Shown here: positions 1-6,175 of the stretch, one piece after another
Layout: every line of letters begins with the position of its first letter
Numbering within the stretch: the first letter of the stretch is position 1
NCBI GenBank assembly: GCA_910588975.1
Contig: CAJUSE010000012.1
Coordinates: 1 to 50,574 of the forward strand
DNA from: an uncultured Oscillospiraceae bacterium
Lineage (GTDB): Bacteria > Bacillota > Clostridia > Oscillospirales > Oscillospiraceae
Direction: 5' to 3'
DNA length: 50,574 bases
Notes under the pieces: generated by a model
Seen by the model: only the letters and a program-made list of their open reading frames with translations
What the model was told of the DNA's origin: nothing
Database searches by the model: none
Made by a program: the position numbers and the translations under genes

Positions 1-103
1 ACCTTTTCGGTGTTTTCTGGCTTCTTCACGTTGTTTAATTTACAAGGTACACGCCGCACCAGCGGCGGTTTCTTAGATTACCACATTCAGCCCCACTTGT
101 CAA
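1..103 (-). promoter_or_regulatory. Second tandem promoter (P2) and leader, probably rRNA operon
   Basis: On the minus strand TTGACA (98-103) and TAATCT (75-80) are separated by 17 bp. The transcript would begin near 68 with a small hairpin (GCCGC/GCGGC, 51-64) and continue through an A-rich leader resembling 16S rRNA leaders of clostridia. The region 1-292 contains no convincing gene. Identification as an rRNA leader is inference from promoter strength, tandem layout and leader look. Confidence 0.65.
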
Positions 104-229
104 GAGGTTTTTTCAACTTCTTTTGCAAGAAATCTTGTAATCCCTCTCTCGCAAGGCTTTGAGCGGTTTCTAAAAAGACCCGGCTCGCAGGTGCCCTATT
201 ACTATATCAAAACAAGGCCCTGCTGTCAA
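98..229 (-). promoter_or_regulatory. Upstream promoter (P1) of a tandem pair, probably rRNA operon
   Basis: Read on the minus strand, a perfect -35 (TTGACA, 224-229) is followed after exactly 17 bp by TATAGT (201-206). The transcript would run leftwards, away from gerAB, towards position 98 and the second promoter. Two strong promoters in tandem followed by a leader with no coding potential is the classic arrangement in front of an rRNA operon; the rRNA itself is not in the window. Confidence 0.7.
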
Positions 230-292
230 CACTTTTTTGCATTTTCTCATCAACTTTTTTTGATTTTCTTCTAAGCCGCAATATCTGGCCCA

Positions 293-1369
293 TCAAGGGC
301 TTTGCCCTCCACAAGATGTGCTTGCCCCCTCCTCCCCGCTTTTTCCTCTCCTCATCAAACAGGCCAGGCCAGGAAGGGCAACGCCGAAGAAAAGGCCACC
401 CCAAAAAAGAAAGTTTCCCGTCACGATCTCCTCCGGCCACCATCCTGCCAGCAGGAACATGCCTCCGGCGGTCACTGGGATTCCCCGGCCCTGCCATTGA
501 GGGACCAGCCCCTCCCACAGGGCGGCGCAGCCCCGGACCAGCAGGGCCAGCAGAGCCAGCTCACCCAGCGCCAGCAAGGCGCAGAGAGCGGCCTCCCCCC
601 GGCGGAAGGCACCGGGGACCCGGACCCCCTCCAATAAATAAAGGAAGGGATCCTCCATCCGGGCGGTCAGAGCGGGGCCAAAGGCCCCCACCCCCGCCAA
701 CAGCAGCAGGGCCAGCACCCCACAGCCCACTGCCGCCCAGGCGGTCCCCCCCTTTTCCGCTCCGCCCTCTGCCGGAGGGGCCAGGGCGAACACCCCCCAG
801 CCCGACAGGCTCACCGTCAGGGCCACAGCAGGCAAAAAGCCCGCAATTTCCACCCTCTCTACCGGCCAGAGGTTTCTTTTCTCCACCCCCGGCAGGGCCA
901 CCAGCAGCGCCAATCCAAGGGCGGTCAGGGCACAGAGGAGCAGCACTTTGGCCCCCCGGGCCAGCAAAGGCTTTTCCCGCCGGCCCAGCCACAGGGCCAG
1001 GAGCAGGCCCACCGCCAGATAGAGCCAGCGACCCTCCCCCAGGGCCCGGGAGAGCCGCAGGGCATACCGCCGGGCGGCCACAGAGAGCAAAATATGCCCC
1101 CAAAGGAGGTATAAAAGGGCGAAAAACCGGCCCAAACCGGCCCCAAAAGCCGCCGCTAACCCGTCAAAAAGGCCGCTTTGACCCCCCGTTTGCCCCCCTT
1201 CAAGCCCTTTCCAGAGCCATTTTACCCCCATTCCCAGAGGAAAAGCGGCGACAGGGACCCAGTAGCTCAGCCGGCCCGCCACCTCCACCAGGGGACCCAG
1301 CAGGGCCAGGGCGGGAGGCAGGACGGCCAGTAGGGCCAGAGGAGCGGAAGCTCTATGATGTTTCCTCAC
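293..1369 (-). CDS. gerAB: Spore germination protein, GerAB family (germinant receptor B subunit)
   Basis: A 358-residue, almost wholly hydrophobic protein with about ten predicted membrane segments, the usual length for GerAB/GerKB, which are amino-acid-permease-like subunits that bind the germinant in the spore inner membrane. The GTG start at 1369 overlaps the gerAC stop in a GTGA four-base overlap, implying translational coupling, so the upstream in-frame extension is not used. It is the last gene of a gerAA-gerAC-gerAB operon. Family assignment rests on hydropathy, length and operon position more than on a signature motif. No clear terminator follows before the rRNA-type promoters at 230. 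Confidence 0.8.
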   Translation of the reverse strand: MRKHHRASAPLALLAVLPPALALLGPLVEVAGRLSYWVPVAAFPLGMGVKWLWKGLEGGQTGGQSGLFDGLAAAFGAGLGRFFALLYLLWGHILLSVAARRYALRLSRALGEGRWLYLAVGLLLALWLGRREKPLLARGAKVLLLCALTALGLALLVALPGVEKRNLWPVERVEIAGFLPAVALTVSLSGWGVFALAPPAEGGAEKGGTAWAAVGCGVLALLLLAGVGAFGPALTARMEDPFLYLLEGVRVPGAFRRGEAALCALLALGELALLALLVRGCAALWEGLVPQWQGRGIPVTAGGMFLLAGWWPEEIVTGNFLFWGGLFFGVALPGLACLMRRGKSGEEGASTSCGGQSP

Positions 1370-2304
1370 TCCACCCACCTCACCTTCACTTGAACAGCCA
1401 GACTGCGGACATCTCCATCCAAAGGGAGCAGGCCCCAGCAGTCCCAGCCGGGGGCAAGGGCGGCGGAGAGGACCTCCCCGCCCCACTCCTCCAGCTGCTC
1501 CGCCCGGGGGCTGCCCTGGGCGGACCGGGCGGTGAGGGTGCAGCGCAGGGTGTCCTCCCGGACCCGGCACCGGGCGTCCAAAATTTCGGCCGCCCCACCG
1601 GGCAGGGGGATGACCCGGCCCGCCTTTACGCCGGAGAGCAGCTCACAGCCCAGGGCGGCCCGGCCTCGCAGATCACCCACTACGCCGTAGGGCCCCGCCA
1701 CCACCCAGCCGTCGGGGGCCAGCCCCTCCCGGCCCAGGGACAGGGCGGGTAGGGGCAGATAGTCCCCTGCGCTGAGCCGGGCCAGGGCCCGGCCCACCGC
1801 CACTCCACGCACATCGTCCCCGCCGCTCTCGGCGGAGACAAGGCCGGCAGAGGCCATAAGCCCGGCCCCGGCCTGGCCCCTTACCATATATAATAGGGTA
1901 TCCAGCCGCAGCTCCCGGTGGTCCAGCACAAAGGTCAGGGTCTCCCACAGATCGCTGTCCTCCCCCACCAGCAGCTGGGCGGTCTGGCCCAGATAGGCCC
2001 GGCGGGCGGAGGACTCCCGCAGGGAGCGGCAGGCCACGGCCAGGTCCTCCCCCGCCCCGGTGAAGATCTGGGGCTCCTCCCCCTCCCCGGGGCGGACGGC
2101 GGTGAGGGCGGTGGCGGTGACTTCCCGGTCCCCGTCCACGGCCAGGGCGGTGATGAGCTGGAGACTCTCCATCTCTCGGGTGGGCGGGAGCAGGCCGGCC
2201 AGCTGCAGCAGGGCCAGGACCAGAAGGACTGCAATGGATCGTTTCACGGGCACACCTACTTTCTGTGCGGGCCTTTCTTCCGGCCCTTGCCGGAGCCGGG
2301 TCAT
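1366..2304 (-). CDS. gerAC: Spore germination protein, GerAC family, lacking a lipobox cysteine
   Basis: Up to 312 residues. After a hydrophobic leader the protein enters the typical GerAC N-domain (SLQLITALAVDGD, matching the family's 'LALVTALGID' stretch). GerAC subunits are normally diacylglycerol-anchored lipoproteins with an LxGCWD lipobox; here the corresponding segment reads LLQLAGLLPPTREME and contains no cysteine, so it can only be anchored by the uncleaved helix or be secreted. The ATG at 2304 overlaps the gerAA stop (ATGA); an internal GTG at 2247 (MKRSIAVLL) gives a more conventional signal peptide and is a good alternative start. The C-terminal part is shorter than in Bacillus GerAC (about 370 residues). 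Confidence 0.82.
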   Translation of the reverse strand: MTRLRQGPEERPAQKVGVPVKRSIAVLLVLALLQLAGLLPPTREMESLQLITALAVDGDREVTATALTAVRPGEGEEPQIFTGAGEDLAVACRSLRESSARRAYLGQTAQLLVGEDSDLWETLTFVLDHRELRLDTLLYMVRGQAGAGLMASAGLVSAESGGDDVRGVAVGRALARLSAGDYLPLPALSLGREGLAPDGWVVAGPYGVVGDLRGRAALGCELLSGVKAGRVIPLPGGAAEILDARCRVREDTLRCTLTARSAQGSPRAEQLEEWGGEVLSAALAPGWDCWGLLPLDGDVRSLAVQVKVRWVE

Positions 2305-3800
2305 TTTTGCTTGCGACGGTTCCTGCCCTTCAGGTGGACCGGGCGAAATTTGTCATGGGGCAGGGGCTGGCGGAAGATCTGCTCGCCGTCCCCGGCGGCA
2401 AAGGGGATGAGGTAAGGGCTGCCGAAGCTGTCCAGCCCGGCCAGGTGGCCGATGAGCAGCACTGCCCCCGCCGCCAGGCCAAAAAGGCCGCAGAGCCCCC
2501 CCAGCACAGCCAGGGCCAACCGCCACAGCCGCAGGGCCCCGGCCAGGTCCTGGTCGGGCACGGTGTAGCCCGCCACCCCGGCCACCGCCACCACCACCAG
2601 CACCGCCGGGGAGATGAGCTTGGCCTCCACCGCCGCCGAGCCCACCACCAGACCCCCCAGGATGGACACGGTCTGCCCGATGGAGGAGGGCAGCCGCAGC
2701 CCGGCCTCCTGAAGCACCTCAAAGGCAACCAATAATAATAAGGTCTCAAAAAGGGCGGAGAAGGGGACAGCCAGCCGGGCGGCCATGATGGAGAGGGCCA
2801 GCCGGGTGGGGATGAGCTCGGGATGGAAGCTGACCAGGGCCACATAGGCCCCGGGCAGCAGCAGGGTGGCCAGCAGACACAGCCACCGCAGCAGGGACAG
2901 GGCGGTGGCCACCATCCAGTTTTCCGCACGGTCCTCGGGGGAGCGGAGGAAGTCCCCCAGCACGGCGGGGGCCAGCACCCCCAGGGGCAGGCCCTCGGCC
3001 AGGATGCCCACCCGGCCCTGGGCAAGGCCATAGCAGAACCGGTCGGGCCGCTGGGTGGACTGGACCAGGGGAAAGGGGGTGTCCAGGGCCCCAGGGAGGT
3101 ATTCGGTAAGGTTGCCGGTGGAGAGGAGAGCGTCGATGTCGATGGCCTCCAGCTCTTTGCTCACCCGCTCCACCGTGTCCGAATGGGCGATGCCCTCCAG
3201 CCAGACCACATCCACCGGGGTGAGGGACTGCCGGCCCACCACCTGTTCGGTGATGCGCAGCTCGGGGGCCTTCAAATGCCGCCGGACCAGGGAGGTGTTG
3301 GTGCGCAGGTTCTCCACAAAGGCGTCCTTGGGCCCCTTGAGGGAGACCTCCTCCTCGGGCTCAGATATCCCCCGCTTTTCCTCGGTGCCCACATTAAATG
3401 AAAGGGCCTTGCCCCCGCCGGGGTAGAGCAGCAGGCAGTTGCCGTCAATGAGGTCGGCCACCGCCGTATCCAGGTCCCTGCGCTCCTCCACCCCCAGGCT
3501 GTATAGGGCGCCGGCGGCCATTTTCTCCCAGAGGGTGTCCAGGGGCAGGCCGGCCAGAGCGCCGTCCTGGGCCAGGGGACGCAGGACGTAATCGCTGACC
3601 CGCTCCATCCGCACCATGCCGGCCAGGTAGACAAGCCCCAGGGTCTGCTCGCTGCCGGCCACCGCCACCGCCCGGCAGTTGTAGTCCACGCATTGGGCAA
3701 AGACCCCGGTTAGGGCTTCCTCGGTGAGGGGGCCGGGCAGCCGGGGCTCCTGCCGGGGATGGGGGGGATCGGGGGCGGGGCCTGGGCCAAAGAGGACCAT
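2301..3800 (-). CDS. gerAA: Spore germination protein, GerAA family (germinant receptor A subunit)
   Basis: 499 residues, the normal GerAA/SpoVAF length. A soluble N-terminal half contains the family stretches 'VDYNCRAVAVAGSEQTLGLVYLAGMV', ending 'EPEEEVSLKGPKDAFVENLRTNTSLVRRHL', the hallmark GPRxxFxExLxxNxxLxRRR-like motif. The C-terminal half carries about five membrane segments and the 'PTRLALSIMAARLAVPF' and 'LPSSIGQTVSILGGLVVG' motifs. The ATG at 3800 is chosen because GGGAGG lies 8 bases upstream; the open frame extends further but without a ribosome site. First gene of the operon. A forespore sigma-G promoter would be expected but I could not identify one with correct spacing. Confidence 0.93.
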   Translation of the reverse strand: MVLFGPGPAPDPPHPRQEPRLPGPLTEEALTGVFAQCVDYNCRAVAVAGSEQTLGLVYLAGMVRMERVSDYVLRPLAQDGALAGLPLDTLWEKMAAGALYSLGVEERRDLDTAVADLIDGNCLLLYPGGGKALSFNVGTEEKRGISEPEEEVSLKGPKDAFVENLRTNTSLVRRHLKAPELRITEQVVGRQSLTPVDVVWLEGIAHSDTVERVSKELEAIDIDALLSTGNLTEYLPGALDTPFPLVQSTQRPDRFCYGLAQGRVGILAEGLPLGVLAPAVLGDFLRSPEDRAENWMVATALSLLRWLCLLATLLLPGAYVALVSFHPELIPTRLALSIMAARLAVPFSALFETLLLLVAFEVLQEAGLRLPSSIGQTVSILGGLVVGSAAVEAKLISPAVLVVVAVAGVAGYTVPDQDLAGALRLWRLALAVLGGLCGLFGLAAGAVLLIGHLAGLDSFGSPYLIPFAAGDGEQIFRQPLPHDKFRPVHLKGRNRRKQK

Positions 3801-3879
3801 GCGCAGGACCTCCCTTCTGCTTTTTATGGTTATCTTCGCTGATATGCTGTCCCTTTGGGAAAATTTTATGCAAATCGGG

Positions 3880-3908
3880 TTGCACCGGGGGAAAAAGGCG
3901 GGTATAAT
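3880..3908 (+). promoter_or_regulatory. Sigma-A-type promoter of the F420-ligase-like gene
   Basis: TTGCAC (3880-3885), 17-bp spacer, perfect TATAAT (3903-3908). The transcript would start near 3915 and the gene begins at 3941, giving a short leader with a GAGAGGGG ribosome site. Confidence 0.8.
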
Positions 3909-3940
3909 AAAGAAAACCACACAAGAGAGGGGTTTTCTTC

Positions 3941-4771
3941 ATGGACGTAAAAGAGTTTCAGCCCAACGAGGGCAAAGAGGTATTCATCCAGGCCGGGGGC
4001 AAGACCTACGCCCGCCACCCCATCAAGACCCACTTTGTCACCGTGGGAGAGAGCTATCTGGACCTCATTGAGACCTATGTGAAGCCCCTTTACCAGCCCG
4101 GGGACATTGTCTCCTCCAGCGAGAAGGTCTGCGCCCTGTGTCAGGGCCGGGTGGTCCATGAGGAGGAGGTCAAGCCCGGCTTCTGGGCCAAGTTCCTGTC
4201 CCGGTTCGTCCACCAAACCGAGGCCGGCCCCGGCATGGGACTGCCCATCAAGATGCAGTTTGCTATCAACGTCTCCGGCCTTGGCAAGGTGCTTTGGGCG
4301 GCTATCTGCGCCGGCTTTGACAAGCTGCGGGGGGTGCACGGCACCTTCTACCGGATGCTGGGGGAGGAGGTCCGGGGGCTGGACGGCTTCTACGGCCGGG
4401 ATATCCCCATGTACGAGCACATGGGGGTGCGCATCCCCGAACACCCCGAGCAGGTCTGTGACGAGGTCTACGAAAAGACCGGGGTGGTCCTCATGGTGGT
4501 GGACGCCAACGACCTGGACCAGGAGATGATGGGCCACGGCAAGGCCCTGGAGGGCTGGAGTGATGAGCAGCTGTTGGACCTCATCCGGGACAACCCCGCC
4601 GGCCAGGACACCGAGTTCACCCCCTTCGTCCTCATCCGGGAGGTGAAGGAGGGGGCGGAGATCCCCGAGGAAGAGATCTCTGCCGCCGAGAGTGCCGAGC
4701 CGGAAAGTCCCGCCGTTGAGAGTGTTGCGGCCGCTGAGCCTGTGGAGCCTGCCGGCGAGACTGAGGTTTGA
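3941..4771 (+). CDS. Coenzyme F420-0:L-glutamate ligase-like protein
   Basis: 276 residues. The N-terminal 210 residues resemble the F420-0:gamma-glutamyl ligase (CofE/FbiB) domain: an early 'RHPIKTHFVTVGESYLDLIETYV', then 'PGDIVSSSEKVCALCQGR' matching the family's 'GDvlvvsqKvvsk.eGr' motif, and a later 'VVLMVVDANDL'. The last 45 residues are a low-complexity Ala/Glu/Pro tail that the family lacks. No F420 biosynthetic gene lies nearby and Oscillospiraceae are not known F420 producers, so the ligand may differ. Monocistronic, with its own strong promoter and terminator. Domain assignment is fairly secure, substrate is not. Confidence 0.68.
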   Translation: MDVKEFQPNEGKEVFIQAGGKTYARHPIKTHFVTVGESYLDLIETYVKPLYQPGDIVSSSEKVCALCQGRVVHEEEVKPGFWAKFLSRFVHQTEAGPGMGLPIKMQFAINVSGLGKVLWAAICAGFDKLRGVHGTFYRMLGEEVRGLDGFYGRDIPMYEHMGVRIPEHPEQVCDEVYEKTGVVLMVVDANDLDQEMMGHGKALEGWSDEQLLDLIRDNPAGQDTEFTPFVLIREVKEGAEIPEEEISAAESAEPESPAVESVAAAEPVEPAGETEV

Positions 4772-4785
4772 GCGATATTGCAAAA

Positions 4786-4826
4786 AGAGAGGAGCTGTCC
4801 CGCTCAGGACAGCTCCTCTTTGTCGA
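4786..4826. terminator. Bidirectional terminator between convergent genes
   Basis: A 13-bp perfect stem (4788-4800 with 4807-4819, loop CGCTCA). A-rich sequence on the left and T-rich on the right let it serve both the F420-ligase-like gene (+) and the membrane protein gene ending at 4855 (-). Confidence 0.85.
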
Positions 4827-4854
4827 TTTTATTCAGTTTGGCGAGCAGAGAGAC

Positions 4855-5352
4855 TTACGGCTCGGCAAGGCTGGAAACGTCTGCGCTGCCGATGCAGCGA
4901 TAGCCTGTAAGCCCGCCCAGGATGGCCCCTGGTATTCCGGCAATGCCGGGATGTTTATATACTGTCAGGCAAAGCCCCTCCCAGGTTCGGGCAAAGGAGA
5001 CTTTCATTCCGACGTACAAATAGGCAAGCAGGCAATAGAGTGCGAGAGAAAGTACGCAAAGGACGGACAGTCCCGTTAAAACCTGTTTTTTGGTTTTTCT
5101 CTCCTCCCCCTGCCGGACCACCTTGCGACCGAGAAGCCACATTCCCAGGTAGACCGCAAGGTAGGCACTGCAAAACAGCAGGGTGGGATAAAAAATCAAA
5201 TTATCTGTAACGGGCAAATTCCAAGCGGCAGGCGTAAAGGTCTGTTGATACCAGGGTATCGCCACCCGGACGGAATAGATATGAACGCCAAGGCAGAAGA
5301 TGGTCAAAACAAGGGGCAACGCAAACGCCCATATTCCTTTTTTTGCTTTCAT
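4855..5352 (-). CDS. Hypothetical membrane protein, four predicted helices
   Basis: 165 residues. Hydrophobic segments near residues 8-28 (after MKAKKGIW), 54-76, 94-116 and 138-152 predict a small integral membrane protein with a periplasmic-side loop after the first helix. I recognise no family. It starts 26 bp after the preceding minus-strand gene (5379-6044), with AAGGAG upstream, so the two are probably one transcript. Base composition is visibly lower in G+C than the neighbours, which suggests separate acquisition of this pair. Confidence 0.6.
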   Translation of the reverse strand: MKAKKGIWAFALPLVLTIFCLGVHIYSVRVAIPWYQQTFTPAAWNLPVTDNLIFYPTLLFCSAYLAVYLGMWLLGRKVVRQGEERKTKKQVLTGLSVLCVLSLALYCLLAYLYVGMKVSFARTWEGLCLTVYKHPGIAGIPGAILGGLTGYRCIGSADVSSLAEP

Positions 5353-5378
5353 AGTCTTTCAACACCCATCTCCTTGTT

Positions 5379-6044
5379 TCAGGACTTTACGGGGGGCACA
5401 AAATTGTCAACAAGTATATTCTTCATTGTAAACGACCAAGTCCGTGCCCCCATCATATAGTCCAACGTAAGATTAGCGCCTACAATAGCTCCAACGGCAC
5501 TAACATACTTTTTATAACCGGTGAGAATGTCAAAACCATTCTCCACTGTATGCCCGGGAAACGAACTTTGTGTAGTGCCAACATCACTACAACCGTATAC
5601 AAGATTAGTGGATTTTACCAAAACATTCGGATCTTCAATTGTCCAATTTCCGCTTACACCTGTTAAAAGGTACATTGTTGTAATATTTTCTACATTTTTC
5701 TCCATATAGGTGATTTTTAGCCAAATATGGGAGGCATACCCACTATCTGGACCATCAATCGTTTGCGATGTGCCTGCAGCTGCAAGGGCAGGTACATCAA
5801 AGCGGTATGTTACAGACGTTTCCTTCTGAGAGGTCACTCCATACATCATGTACTCATTTTCCACTGGCACACCAGTGATTTCATATTCATTTCCACGATC
5901 ATCCGTCAAAATTCCCACTGCAATCGGCCCCGACATAGCTTCATCCACTTCCGAAACGTTCTCCTCGGCTGCCGCTGCAGGGGCCGCCATGGCCGAAAGC
6001 ATAGCCAGAACCAGGAACAAGGGCGTTAAGCGCTTCTTCAACAT
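5379..6044 (-). CDS. Hypothetical secreted protein
   Basis: 221 residues with a clear Sec signal peptide (MLKKRLTPLFLVLAMLSAMAAPAAAA, 26 residues ending in an AxA site; described here by its parts MLKKR, hydrophobic core and AAAA). The mature part is acidic and Thr/Gly/Tyr-rich, without cysteine pairs other than one Cys and without SLH repeats. The ATG at 6044 has AAAGGAG 10 bases upstream; a TTG further upstream is not supported. Codon use is more A+T rich than the surrounding genes. I recognise no family. Probably co-transcribed with the membrane protein at 4855-5352. Confidence 0.6.
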   Translation of the reverse strand: MLKKRLTPLFLVLAMLSAMAAPAAAAEENVSEVDEAMSGPIAVGILTDDRGNEYEITGVPVENEYMMYGVTSQKETSVTYRFDVPALAAAGTSQTIDGPDSGYASHIWLKITYMEKNVENITTMYLLTGVSGNWTIEDPNVLVKSTNLVYGCSDVGTTQSSFPGHTVENGFDILTGYKKYVSAVGAIVGANLTLDYMMGARTWSFTMKNILVDNFVPPVKS

Positions 6045-6144
6045 AATACTCAAAGCTCCTTTCTCTTGTGTACATACCGTTTTCAATTACTCCAAACTCT
6101 ACTTGTTCCGTCTGCATGGGACTCACCTACTTTCATTTTCTTCT

Positions 6145-6175
6145 TTTCCATTATATCACATCATCGTCATTTTGT
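6145..6175 (-). promoter_or_regulatory. Probable promoter of the 6044-4855 operon
   Basis: Read on the minus strand, a TATAAT box lies in 'GATATAATGG' just upstream of the lower-GC gene pair; the -35 at 17 bp is TATACA, only four of six matches. The block around it is AT-rich. Supported mainly by the -10 box. Confidence 0.45.

Noticed and set aside
316..1752. 478-residue Pro/Arg-rich frame on the plus strand opposite gerAB/gerAC
   Set aside because: Composition and lack of any domain show it is a shadow of the germination genes.
3800..3880. Sigma-G promoter for gerAA (TGCATA and CATATCA on the minus strand)
   Set aside because: Spacing is about 20 bp instead of 17-18; not convincing.
5941..6126. 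Short minus-strand frame (MQTEQVEFGVIENG...) preceded by AGGTGAG, overlapping the secreted protein start
   Set aside because: It has a passable ribosome site and could be a leader peptide, but it turns Gly-rich and frame-shadowed within the next gene; not enough to call.
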